NCBI RefSeq assembly: GCF_902686445.1
Contig: NC_062229.1
Location: forward strand, 3,063,003-3,127,002
Length of the DNA stretch: 64,000 bases
Source of the DNA: Sciurus carolinensis
Taxonomy: Eukaryota; Chordata; Mammalia; Rodentia; Sciuridae
Direction: 5' to 3'
Each line of letters opens with the position of its first letter. The stretch's first letter is position 1. Shown here one piece after another: positions 21,480 to 30,275 of this stretch. Position numbers and translations under genes: made by a program. The notes under the pieces are model-generated. The model saw only the letters and a program-made list of their open reading frames with translations. It had not been told where the DNA came from and did no database searches.

Positions 21480-22310
21480 GCCCTCGGCTCTTCATCCCGC
21501 CCCCGACCTCCCCGCTGGCCCTGCAGTCCAGGCCCCGCCCACCGCCAGCCTGCAGCCAATGCCCGCGCCGCCTGGTGAGGTAATGCGCCCCCTCCGCGCT
21601 CCCATTGGCCGGCCTGGCGGCCTCTCCGCTCTGCCCCTGGGAGGCAGAGACCGTGTGCGCCGCTGGCTCGGGTCCCTGAGTCCTCGGAGGCGCCGGCCGA
21701 CCGGGGCGCAGAGCCAAGGTGGCACTGGGCACGGTGCCCCCGCGCTCGCCCCTCATGTGGGACGCCCGCCCGCCCACGCCCTCTCCGGGCCCAGGTCCTA
21801 GTCAGAGGGGGCGGGGCTGGCCGTAGAGACCCCAGCCTCCCGCAGCCTCCCAGGGAGGCCCCAATGTGAACAGGGACAGACCCCTCCCCGCCACCGCGCA
21901 GCGAGCGAGACCCCTGAGCCGCCCCCGCCGGCCACCGCGCATCTGCTGAGGGCCACGGGGGCAAAGCACAGCCGGCGGGGACGAGAAGCCAGCCGGGGAC
22001 AGCAGCCCACCCGGGCCGCAGACGGGCGGCGGGAGGGCGCCTCGCCTGCGCCCCGGGCCCTGTGCTCGGCCTTGGCTTCCCCGCCGCCGTCAGCCAGCGG
22101 GGGTGGATCTGGTCCCCGCTCCGCAAAAGGGCTCCGTTCTCGGGAATTCCTGCTGTCGTCCCCTCCCGCAGCCCTGCCGGCGACGTTCCTCGCGGTGGGC
22201 GTCCTGCAGGGCTGCCGGGGTCGCCAGGCCAGGTGCTCGCGCGGGGCACCCGGGCGTGGGTGGTGGGCCAGGAGCTGCCGGCCCAGGCAGGCCGCGGGAA
22301 GGCGGAGGCC
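21480..22310. promoter_or_regulatory. CpG-rich promoter-like block
   Basis: CpG-dense. GGCCCCGCCC at 21531-21540, CCAAT at 21556-21560 and ATTGG at 21604-21608 lie 48 bp apart in opposite orientation, with a GTGAGG donor-like word at 21574. CpG density stays high to about 22310. No coding exon was recognised on either strand. Confidence 0.5.
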
Positions 22311-22734
22311 TGTCTTCATTTGAAATTTTGATGTCGTGCTCATCCTGGAATTTTTTGGAACTACGTTTGAATTTTTTTAAAAAATGCCGCGGTCACGCGC
22401 TATTTAGCTGCTCGCCGAGGGTTTGGGTGCTTTTGAAAATCTTGCACCCAAGTGAAGCCCGCGCCCTCCCTGGCCTTGCACGGAACAGTCTCTACGTTTC
22501 TAGAGTTGGCCTTCTCCCTCTCCCCGCCGCGCCTCTGCGGTGCCGGGAGGGACCCAGGGCCCCGCAGGCCGGCGCCTCCGCCCCGACGCCTCCCGCCCTC
22601 GCCGCCCCCAGGGGCTTTGCGCAGCGCGGGGCGTGGACTCGAATCGGGCACCTCTGGCTCAGCCTCTGCCCGAAATCCTGGTCGGGCCGCTCGCCTCGCT
22701 CCTTTTTATTCTTTTCCTTTCTTATTCTTTGCAG
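22311..22734. other. Intergenic, AT-rich then GC-rich
   Basis: TTTGAAATTTTGATGTCGTGCTC and TTTTTTTAAAAAATGCCGCG (22316-22392), then a GC-rich part. No gene or clear repeat recognised. Confidence 0.45.
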
Positions 22735-22860
22735 TGGTAGATGGAGAGCGCGCCTTTATTTTATTTGTTCATTTCTGTGCGGTGCTGAGGATGGAAACCA
22801 GTGCCTCACACAGGCTAGGCAAGCGTTCTGCCACTGAGCCCAGCCCAGCCCTCTTCTCTC
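22735..22860 (-). mobile_element. ID-related SINE
   Basis: GGTGCTGAGGATGGAAACCAGTGCCTC then AGGCTAGGCAAGCGTTCTGCCACTGAGCC is an inverted ID element, with a diverged A-rich tail reading as TTTATTTTATTTG at 22756. Confidence 0.8.
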
Positions 22861-23115
22861 CTTTTGATGGCTGTGTCGTACTCCTGTGTGAGGAGGGGCG
22901 GCAGAGGCGCCTGGTTGCGGTGGGCGGACTTTTGGCGGTGTCCTGCGTCTGGCGCTTAGGAGGACAGCTGCCTGAGCGCCCGCTCACTGGTGGACATATG
23001 CTTTCCTTCTCTTGGGTAAACACCTAGGAGTTGATGCTGGGCTGTGTGGTAGGTGTGTATTTCACTTTTTAAGAAACTGCCAAGTGGTTTCGGAGTGACA
23101 GAGCCATTTGGTTCC
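22861..23115 (-). mobile_element. L1M 3' UTR fragment
   Basis: TTCTCTTGGGTAAACACCTAGGAGTTGATGCTGGG near 23008 and TTTTTAAGAAACTGCCAAGTGG near 23066 are the complement of the L1 segment that reads ccacttggcagtttcttaaaa...tcctaggtgtttacccaagag. Confidence 0.85.
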
Positions 23116-23450
23116 CGGGCTCAGGAGGAGAGCGCCTGGGTGTCGTGCTTGGCATTCCTGTTTTCTTCTCTGGATCGGCTTTTTCAAGACACACTCTAAG
23201 GATCTGCTGGGAGAAGTTTTGACAGATACGTGGGTAACTGCTACCGGCAGCACGGGCTCTCCAGAAACTCCCTCGGCCTGTTGTAACCCAGAGCGAGGCT
23301 GCGCCTCCCTTTCCTGCGCTCGGATTGGCCTGGAAGCTGCACCGAGGCCCTGGCTGGCCGGAGTCCCTCCAGTCTGTCTGGTGGCTCTTCACTTCTCGGT
23401 GGTGGGCGCTGAGCCCAGAGGTGCTTTACCCCGCGCGCTTCCCGGCCCTT
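23116..23450. other. Intergenic, possibly further L1 remnant
   Basis: TTTTCTTCTCTGGATCGGC and nearby words may continue the L1 fragment in diverged form. Otherwise nothing recognised. Confidence 0.4.
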
Positions 23451-23454
23451 CCGC

Positions 23455-23580
23455 CACGCTGAGACGGCCTTGCTGAGCCGCCCAGGCCACCCAGCAGCTG
23501 CCATCCTCCCGCCTCAGCCTCCTGAGTCCCCGAGGGCCCCGTAACACAGGCGGGCAGTCCCGGCCCAGCCGAGGCCCCGC
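23455..23580 (-). mobile_element. B1-dID SINE fragment
   Basis: GCCTTGCTGAGCCGCCCAGGCC then CATCCTCCCGCCTCAGCCTCCTGAGTCCCCGAGGG is the inverted B1 half. Diverged and truncated. Confidence 0.7.
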
Positions 23581-23789
23581 GCTGGTGCCTGGGCACAGGC
23601 CGCGTCCTGGCTCCGCCTGGTCCACACGCGCACAGGGGGGCCGCTTCGTCCTTATCTGCAGACTGAAGGGTGGAGGGGCAGGACGGGCTGTCACCGGCCC
23701 CGCCCCACAGTTCCAAGGCGGGACTCGGCCCTGGCCCTCCCGCTCCCTGTGCCCTTGAGCGCCAGGCAACTGCCTCTGCTTGGCCCGTT

Positions 23790-24215
23790 CTGCACCCCTT
23801 CCAGACGGTGCCAGGCAAGCCGGTACCTCCCGGCAGGTCCACCCCGGCTCTGCCGCTGCCCCTCCTCAGTCCAGCCCCCATCCTCACCCCTGGGGACCAG
23901 GGAAGTAGCCTCAGTCCCCTCCCCCACAGCCGGTCCTCCTGCAGCAGCCAGAGGGCGCCAGTGAGCACCCGAGCAGGGCTCCGCCCCCCTCAGGGCCCTG
24001 CCCCCGTCCCCGCCTCCCTCTGCTCCAGCCCCCCGGCCTCCTCCCTGGGCCTCCAACAGCCGGGCTTGTGCTGCCCCTGGGCCTTTGCACAGGCTGTCGG
24101 GGACATCAGTTCTAGGAAGGTGGCGCGTATACCTGTGTGGCATCGTCACGTTCCCAGCGCAGTGCTTGGCACACAGCAGGTACTCAGTAGTCTTTTCCAC
24201 CTGACCGCTACTTCC
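23790..24215 (+). mobile_element. L2 LINE, long 3' fragment
   Basis: CTCTGCTCCAGCC near 24018, CTGCCCCTGGGCCTTTGCACAGGCTGT near 24071 and a tail CAGTGCTTGGCACACAGCAGGTACTCAGTAG near 24160 follow L2 order. Carries a CTCF-like motif at 23945-23959. Confidence 0.8.
23945..23959 (+). promoter_or_regulatory. CTCF-like motif
   Basis: CAGCCAGAGGGCGCC resembles the CTCF core. It lies in an L2 copy, upstream of the CCTTTGCAC landmark as in the copy at 5.7 kb. Confidence 0.4.
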
Positions 24216-24279
24216 TGGAACCTGAGAACACAGCCTGGCGTTCCCGCCTCCCAGCTGGGAGCACCTGGCACGGACGGTG

Positions 24280-24500
24280 ATAGAGATATTAGGGGAAAGG
24301 CTCCAAATTTCGGTCGCCTCCCTCTGCCTTTAATTATTTTGTCGACAAGGCTCACAATTCAGCGAGTCAAGGTGGCATTTGAGAGGGACGGTTCCCTTTA
24401 GCATAGCTGACAGCTAATTTGTGGGAAGTTTAATTACAGGCGGCGTTAATTAACTGGCAGAGCGCTGGGCGAGAAGGCAGCCATCTGTTCCTGAGAACGT
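24280..24500. promoter_or_regulatory. Homeodomain-motif cluster, possible enhancer
   Basis: TTAATTA (24330-24336), TGACAG (24408-24413), TAATTA (24431-24436) and the palindrome GTTAATTAAC (24445-24454) lie in one AT-rich island bounded by GC-rich DNA. No repeat family recognised. Enhancer role is inferred. Confidence 0.45.
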
Positions 24501-24920
24501 CCTCCCCTCCTGGGTGGGCAAGGAGAGGGCAGGGCGTGGGGAGAGGCGGGCACAGGGAGGAGGAGGGCAGAGGCCCCAGCCTCCACACAGCTCCCCGTCA
24601 GTCAGGGCGGCCATCTTGGCAGCCTGCCTCCTGTGGCCTTCTCCAGTGACCACTGGGAATGGCAGAAGTGGCCCCTGGGAATCCACCTCTCCCTGGTTAT
24701 ATCATTGGGAGCAGAAAGAGCAGAATAAAGGAGGTGAAGAATACACTGTCCTTGGCCCACATTGTAGAGGACTGGCACCCACCAAAGCCAGTTGGAAGGG
24801 GAACATGGACAGAGGCGCCCTAGCAACCTGGCATGGGAGAGGCGGTCCACTCCACCCGTTCATTCGTTCCTCCTCCACCTAGTCTTCATAGGGACAGTAT
24901 GGACGTAGCCAACAACCTCT
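24501..24920. other. Intergenic, no gene recognised
   Basis: Purine-rich start, then moderate GC. No gene or firm repeat assignment. Confidence 0.45.
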
Positions 24921-24924
24921 AGAG

Positions 24925-25034
24925 ATGAACTTTTTGGATCCAAATTCCAGTTTTGTCCCATTCATGCTGTTTGCCCTTGGGAAAATTACCTAACCTCTCT
25001 GGGCTTCAGTTTCCTCCTGTAAAACAGGGTTAGC
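24925..25034 (+). mobile_element. MIR SINE interrupted by a younger SINE
   Basis: GGATCCAAATTCCAGTTTTGTCCC, CTGTTTGCCCTTGGGAAAATTACC and CTCTCTGGGCTTCAGTTTCC follow MIR order. It stops where the B1-dID element at 25035 begins. Confidence 0.8.
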
Positions 25035-25245
25035 CAATTGTGGTGGTGCACGCCTGTAATCCAGCGACTCAGGAGGCTGAGACAGGAGGATTATGAGTTT
25101 GACGCCAGCCTCTACAACTTAGCGAGGCCCTCAGCAATTTACGAGAACCTATCTCAAAATAAAATCAAAAGGGCTGGGGATGTGGCTTCCTGGTTAAGCA
25201 CCCCTAGGTTCAATCCCTGGTATCGTGATAAGTAATAATTTGAAT
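25035..25245 (+). mobile_element. B1-dID fused SINE (sciurid type)
   Basis: Left half TGGTGGTGCACGCCTGTAATCCAGCGACTCAGGAGGCTGAG; then CTATCTCAAAATAAAATC; right half GGGCTGGGGATGTGGCTTCC...GGTTCAATCCCTGGTA. The most complete fused copy in the window and the best single clue to a squirrel-family host. Confidence 0.9.
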
Positions 25246-25419
25246 TGAGGTCAATTACAACAGGCTGACTTCCGTTTCTCTTTCTGGAATAGTGGAGCCC
25301 GGCATTTTCCGGCTGCTCTCGGCTGGGCTACACCCCACGTGCCATCCTTTGCTCTGGCTGCAAGTGTGTCCGTGTTTGAAGAGAGTGTGGTTTTCAATAA
25401 GCTGAATTCCTGGGCTGTG

Positions 25420-25500
25420 GACCCAGGGCCCTCGCAAGTGCTGTTCCCTCCGCCTGGAACTCTGTTCCACCCGCGCCCAGCAGCCTGCACTGTATTGGTT
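25420..25500 (+). mobile_element. L2 LINE fragment
   Basis: CAGGGCCCTCGCAAGTGCTGTTCCCTCCGCCTGGAACTCTGTTCC is a close match to the L2 landmark region. Confidence 0.8.
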
Positions 25501-25789
25501 GGGTCTCCCGGTCGCAGCCTTCGCCCTGAGGCCAGGGCCCCTGGGCTCGCAGCCTCCGAGTCCCCCACGGGCCTAAGGCCCTGCCCTGCTGAGCCGGAGT
25601 CACGTGGGCAGGGGAGCAGGGACCCGTCCAGCCACGCAGGCAGCCGCGGCCCTTCGCACAGAGTGTGGGGAGGCTGCCCCTGGCCTCCCGGGACAGGTGG
25701 GCGGGGAGGACCCAGGCGCTGGAGGCTGCGGCCCCAGGCGGGGCGGCTCTGCGGGCGAGCTGGGCTCCACTGTGCGACCTGAACTCCAC
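25501..25789. other. Intergenic, no gene recognised
   Basis: GC-rich segment between two L2 copies; may be diverged L2 or unique sequence. Confidence 0.4.
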
Positions 25790-26180
25790 AGTGACTCAGG
25801 ACAGGCCGCCGGGGCTCCCTGTCACTCCCAGGTGACTCTGAACTCGCCCTCCTCTCCTTGCCGCCCCCTTTGCTCCGGGACCCCTCACGCCTCCGGCCTC
25901 AGGGCCTTTGCTCTGGCAGTTCCCTCCACCCCGAATGCTGTGCCCTGCACTGTCCCCGCTTCTCCCCGCGCTGAAGCCTTTCCGTCCCAGGTCTCTGCCC
26001 ACATGTGACCTCCTTGGGGATGCCCTCCCTGATCACCCTGCCTCAGTTCACCACCCCTGGAACGCTGCCCCCTGAACAACTAACTAGAGCAAACCCTCTG
26101 AGCGGGGCCAGGAGCTCTCTTGGTCACAGAGTCCCCGGCACAGCACTGAACACATTAGGTGCTTATTAAACATGGATGGG
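25790..26180 (+). mobile_element. L2 LINE with complete 3' end
   Basis: CTCAGGGCCTTTGCTCTGGCAGTTCCCTCC near 25899, CCCAGGTCTCTGCCCACATGTGACCTCC near 25986, and a full tail CACAGCACTGAACACATTAGGTGCTTATTAAA near 26141. The best preserved L2 3' end in the window. Confidence 0.85.
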
Positions 26181-26194
26181 GAGACAGTCGAGGG

Positions 26195-26385
26195 AAAGAG
26201 TGACGCAGAGGAGGCTCTGTGGATCTGAGTTGGAATCCTGGCTTGGTCCTGGCATGCTGTGTGGCTTCAGGCATCTTGCTGAACCTCTCTGTTCTTCAGG
26301 TGGAAGGTGGGATTAACCTACCTCTCTTGCAGCAGTGTGAGGAGGTCTGATGTCACAGGAAGGAAACAGGAGCCAGCGCTGGACA
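26195..26385 (+). mobile_element. MIR SINE
   Basis: GAGTTGGAATCCTGGCTTGGTCC, CTGTGTGGCTTCAGGCATCTTGCTGAACCTCTCTGTTCTTCAGG and GGGATTAACCTACCTCTC follow MIR from box B to the core. Confidence 0.85.
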
Positions 26386-27689
26386 CCCCAAATCCTGTAG
26401 GTAAAAGGCCCAATGAGGAGAAGGCCGGTCCTTTTCATATTTCGGGCCAGCTTCAGGGGGCCCAGGGAACATGCGCTGGGCAGAAATGCGAGTGCCCGGC
26501 CCTGGGGGCGGGGCAGCGGCGTCCTCAGCCACAGCCTCCTCTGCTGGGCCTGCAGTCCCTGCTTGTCCCCAAGTGCCCTCCACGTGCCGCCTGGACGCGC
26601 AGGAAGGGGCCTCCACCTGTGCTCCCGGGAGCCGCGCCGAGGCCTCGCGGAGGCTGGAGGAGGCTGGGAGGCCGCAGGTCCCACGTGCACGCAGTAAGCA
26701 CCTCCTGGCCGCGGGGGACCCGGGCCTTTCCACGGACGCCTGGCGCCTGTGCGCAGACCCCGCCCCGGAAGCCTGGCAGCTGGAAGGGCGGCGCCACCCC
26801 AGCCAATCCGAGGGCAGGTCACTCAGCGCAGCGGGCAGCGCAGAGAGCCGCCCAGGTGCCTGCTCCCCGGTTCACGGGCGGGAGACCGCGGCCGCCGAGG
26901 CGGGATGGTGGAGCGACCAGCGCACAGTAGGGCCTCGGGAGGAGCTTAGGTCCAGGGACGCGCTCCCCTGGGAGGAGACTCAGGCTAAAGCCTGGGGAGT
27001 CTTTCATTCATCCCCGACTCGTCTCCGCGACCGAAGTGTCCTTAAAGGGAGAGTCAAGTCCTTCCTCATTGCCTGGAATGCACGTGTGAAGGTTGGAGCT
27101 GAAGCAGCTGCATTGCCCCAGGAGGTGGAGCCTGGGGGCCAAGGGTGTAAAAAGTCCGGGTTGGAACAGCAGGGAGCCTCCAGGCCATCCACAGACTCAG
27201 GACACATACTGGGAATTAGTCCTGTGTGCCTGTGCTGCTGTGGTCGGGTCCTGGATCCCACGCCAGCGCTGCCCTTACACTGTCCCTTCCTGCGTCTGTT
27301 TCTCCGTCCTCACCCTCTTCTGCTTGCTAGATAGAGAGGCTGCCCTTGCCTGGCCACCCAGGGTCATTGCCAGCAAGCCAGGGACCCTGAATACGGCCCC
27401 CAGTGACCCTAGACGGGCTGGGGTGAGGTCCTGTGGAAGCTGGTGGAGGTCCCCAGCACGGAGCCATGACCTAGGGGGGCAGGCAGGGACCTCAGACCAC
27501 CTCTGTCCCCATTCCACGCAGGCCAGAGCGTGACCAGGAAGGGCCAGGAGACCCTCACGATGAAAAAACACGGGGTTCGCTTCACATAAGAAAGGAGTGG
27601 GCAGCGGGCGCAGAGCCAGCGAGGCCGGGAGGGGACACGGCTGGCTCCTACGGCCGTGGGGGTGGCCTCCATTCCCTCTGGGTGGCACC
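26386..27689. other. Intergenic, CpG-rich in part, no gene recognised
   Basis: GC-rich with frequent CpG at 26480-26960, giving open frames on both strands (for example 26471-27334 plus, 27275-27931 minus). None shows a recognisable domain or convincing splice junctions. Confidence 0.5.
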
Positions 27690-28140
27690 CCTAGATAGCT
27701 GCAGCTGCGGTGTGCCAACCCGAAGCCGGGCCTTGGCTGCCACGTACGGGTGGCAGAGCGCCTGCAGGGCGGCCAGGCCTGGTCGCTCGGCTGCGGGACG
27801 CGCGAAGGTCTGCACAGCCCCGCAGGCGGGAGGAGCACGCGTCGCTCTCCCAGAGACTGGGGCCGGGTCTGCCGACTGCACAAGGAAGGGACCCGCTCGC
27901 GCAGTCGCACACGCTTCTGGAAATCCAACACGCTTCCAAAGTAAACTGTTTATTTTAAAAGAAGGCGTGCGCACGCGCCGTCCGGGCCGGAGGCGGTTTC
28001 CCCGACGGTGGCGGCACCGAAGGGGCTGGAGCCTCAGTGTCCACGGCCGGCGGGAGGGGCGGGCTGGTGGGCGGGGCCAATTGGAGGGCGGGGCCCCGGG
28101 GGCGGGGCCGGGCGTCCCTCACCGACCCAGCCCGAGGCCG
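27690..28140. promoter_or_regulatory. CpG-rich promoter-like block at the ZNRF4 3' end
   Basis: CpG-dense. Contains TATTTTAAAAG (27951-27961), an NRF1-like palindrome TGCGCACGCGC (27968-27978), and a dense array of four GC boxes around CCAATTGG (28078-28085) between 28055 and 28110. It ends about 50 bp beyond the ZNRF4 polyadenylation signal. The motif set is that of a CpG-island promoter. A plus-strand transcript from here would run antisense through ZNRF4; none is proven. Confidence 0.5.
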
Positions 28141-28186
28141 GGTAGCCCAAGAGCAGTGGAGGGCGAAAATCCACATTCAAACCCAC

Positions 28187-28192
28187 TTTATT
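28187..28192 (-). terminator. ZNRF4 polyadenylation signal AATAAA
   Basis: TTTATT on the plus strand reads AATAAA on the minus strand, 58 bases past the ZNRF4 stop codon. Cleavage would be expected 10-30 bases further, around 28160-28177. A second AATAAA lies on the minus strand at 27949-27954. Confidence 0.7.
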
Positions 28193-28250
28193 CTAGAAAC
28201 ATCCATTGCCACCCTCCCGCCCTGGATTGTCTCCGGCCAGGGCAGCAGCC

Positions 28251-29315
28251 TCAGGAGGGTTCCGGGGACCTGTCGGAGGGCACGCCGGTGTCCACCGCCC
28301 CCAGGGACGTGGTGCTGCAGTGGCGGCTGGGGCTGGCTCGGGCCAGCAGCTCCAGCCTCCGGGAGCGCAGCCGGGCCTGGATGGCCCAGATGGGCGGCTG
28401 GTGGCCGGGCAGGGACGCGTCCTCGTCGCCGAAGCTCTCGACCGTGGAGTCGGAGCCGTCCTCGGTGCTGGCCACCGACTGCTTGCACACGGGGCAGGAG
28501 CGCCGGGCGGCCTGGGAGAACCAGGGCCCGATGCACTTGCAGTGGTAGGCGTGCGAGCAGGGCAGGATCTTGAGCCGGTCGCCCTCCTCGTACTCGTCCA
28601 GGCAGATGGCGCACAGGTCGTTGCTGCGCGTGAAGGTGCGCACCTGCGCCTTCTGGCAGGCCTGCGCCTTGGCGGGCGGCACCCGCGGCCACCAGCCCCG
28701 GATCCAGAGCCACAGGCGGCGCAGGATGAAGCAGGTGGAGGCCAACAGGGCCAGGGTGCGGCCCAGCACCCAGGACGCGGCCAGCACGGGGTGGCAGTCC
28801 AGGTCGGGGCAGGGCGGCGCGTCGGGCAGCAGCAGGACGTGGGCGGACTTGTCGCAGCGCACCATGACCCGCAGGTCCTGCGAGGCGGCCTCGCCCACGA
28901 ACACCGAGGGGATGGCGATCTGGCGCCGCAGCTCCTCGTAGACGTGGGCCATGCGCACCAGGTCGTCGGAGCGCACGTTGTGCACGATGGCAGCCTCGAA
29001 GCCGGCGCGCTGCGCGTTCAGGACCTTGAGGTCGAAGGTGCAGTCGTAGCGGCGGATCAGCGCGATGGCGCCCAGGGAGCGGTTGCCGGGCCGCGGGCCC
29101 TCGATGGGGTGGCAGGCGTTGGCCGGCTTGGCTTCCATCAGGTAGCCCCGCACGCCACCCGGCGCCAGGGGCACCCCGAACAAGGCGGGCAGGTCTGCGA
29201 AGTCCACCGAGCTGGCGTTGCCCTCCAGCACGGCCCGCACCACCGCCTGCGAGGGCACCAGGAGCAGGGACAGGATCAGCGCGGCCCTGACGGCCAGCGG
29301 GCCCGGCCGCCCCAT
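28251..29315 (-). CDS. ZNRF4: E3 ubiquitin-protein ligase ZNRF4, single coding exon
   Basis: Intact 354-codon frame. ZNRF4 is a PA-TM-RING ubiquitin ligase of the ER membrane, reported to promote degradation of calnexin and RIPK2 and expressed mainly in testis. Visible features: signal peptide about 1-24; N-glycosylation sequons at N33 and N78; protease-associated luminal domain about 25-165; transmembrane helix about 176-198; tryptophan-rich juxtamembrane segment about 202-209; RING-H2 finger with C235, C238, C253, H255, H258, C261, C274 and C277, all present. W265 is in the expected E2-contact position. Residue 263 is Gly where I recall Asp in human. I chose the ATG at 29315 because it is the only in-frame ATG, has strong context (GCTGCCATGG) and directly precedes the signal peptide. 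The frame stays open another 89 codons upstream without an ATG. Single-exon structure agrees with the known gene. The family is certain; the start is likely. Confidence 0.95.
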   Translation of the reverse strand: MGRPGPLAVRAALILSLLLVPSQAVVRAVLEGNASSVDFADLPALFGVPLAPGGVRGYLMEAKPANACHPIEGPRPGNRSLGAIALIRRYDCTFDLKVLNAQRAGFEAAIVHNVRSDDLVRMAHVYEELRRQIAIPSVFVGEAASQDLRVMVRCDKSAHVLLLPDAPPCPDLDCHPVLAASWVLGRTLALLASTCFILRRLWLWIRGWWPRVPPAKAQACQKAQVRTFTRSNDLCAICLDEYEEGDRLKILPCSHAYHCKCIGPWFSQAARRSCPVCKQSVASTEDGSDSTVESFGDEDASLPGHQPPIWAIQARLRSRRLELLARASPSRHCSTTSLGAVDTGVPSDRSPEPS

Positions 29316-29432
29316 GGCAGCCCGCTGCTGCGGCCTCTCCGGGTTAGGTCCCCCCAGGGACGGCGGACTCCAGGAGGCCCTGGGGCATCTCTGGGGCCTC
29401 CCAGGGGCTCCTGGGCCGGGAAGGGAAGGGAG
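29316..29432 (-). other. Open 5' extension of ZNRF4 resembling the human N-terminus, no ATG
   Basis: In frame with ZNRF4 and stop-free. The translation includes LPSLPGPG, APGRPQRCPRAS and SPPSLGGP, which resembles the N-terminal extension of the 429-residue human protein as I remember it. The open frame reaches 29597 but contains no ATG, so it is 5' UTR unless a non-AUG codon is used. Confidence 0.55.
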
Positions 29433-29482
29433 GTGAGCTGGAGGGGGCTGGCGGCGGGGCGCGGTGCGGGGGCGGGCGGGCC

Positions 29483-29521
29483 CTAGGCAGAGGCGGCTCC
29501 CGCTGGCAGCCTGGCCCCCAT
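29483..29521 (-). promoter_or_regulatory. Short upstream ORF before ZNRF4
   Basis: ATG at 29521-29519 in good context (CACCATGG) opens a 12-codon frame (MGARLPAGAASA) ending TAG at 29485-29483. It is in another frame than ZNRF4 and 168 bases before its start. If transcribed it could reduce initiation at the main ATG. Confidence 0.45.
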
Positions 29522-29596
29522 GGTGTCTCAGCAGCCTGGTCTCAGGGCGTCCAGCCCCAGCCAGCCCTCTGCCCGATGACACTGAGCCCAGGAGCC

Positions 29597-29955
29597 CTCA
29601 GGGTTCTAGAGGCCTCCAGCCTCTGTGACATCGTCCCGCACACTCCAGTCCCGGGAGCCCCCAGCCACCTGGGCCCGGGACTGCAGGGACGTGGCTGGGC
29701 CCCTCACTGGGCCGCTCAGCCTTTGGAAACCTCCCCCCAGCTCAGAGCATCTTGGCTCCCGGCAGCCCCGGACCCACGGAGGCCTGCAGGGCCCACAGGC
29801 GGACCAGGTTCCCCAACGTGGACGCAGTCTTCACGCGGTGCTCCCTGAGGGTCCCAGACGCTCACTGAGAAGATGGCACCTCTGAGTCTCCGGGGCACCT
29901 GGACTTGTTACCCGCCCACAGGAGTTCAGTGCTGAAGACCCGGAGCCCACCTACC
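29597..29955. other. ZNRF4 upstream flank
   Basis: Presumed 5' flank of ZNRF4. Moderate GC, no TATA box recognised. GC boxes (GGGGGCGGGCGGG at 29468-29480) lie closer to the gene. Confidence 0.4.
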
Positions 29956-29959
29956 CCCT

Positions 29960-30275
29960 CCCCAGCCTCTTTCCAACCACAAGCTCCTTGCTGTGCCTCC
30001 CACACACCGGGCTCCATCCTGCCTCAGGGCCTTTGCACGGCTGCACCCCTGCCTGGAGCACCCGCCCACCTCCAGAGCCCAGCTTCCCTGTGACCTGGCT
30101 GAGAGCGGTCCACAGCCCCTCCGCCTGGCATTCCTGTGACATCACCTTCCTCGAGCGCCAAGCCTCACCCGCCTCCCCCATGGGACCGTGAGTTCCTCGA
30201 GAGACTCCACCTGCCCCTGCCCTGACACATAGTAGGACCTCAGTATAGGCCTGTGAAAGAGTGAAAGGTCCCCAA
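29960..30275 (+). mobile_element. L2 LINE with 3' end
   Basis: CATCCTGCCTCAGGGCCTTTGCACGGCTGCACCCCTGCCTGGAG near 30016 and the tail CTGACACATAGTAGGACCTCAGTATAGG near 30221. Well ordered L2 3' half, 0.65-0.95 kb upstream of ZNRF4. Confidence 0.85.

Noticed and set aside
28206..29486. Plus-strand open frame of 426 codons antisense to ZNRF4
   Set aside because: It is a shadow of the GC-rich ZNRF4 coding strand, with no recognisable protein features. Only the possibility of an antisense RNA is kept, as a finding.
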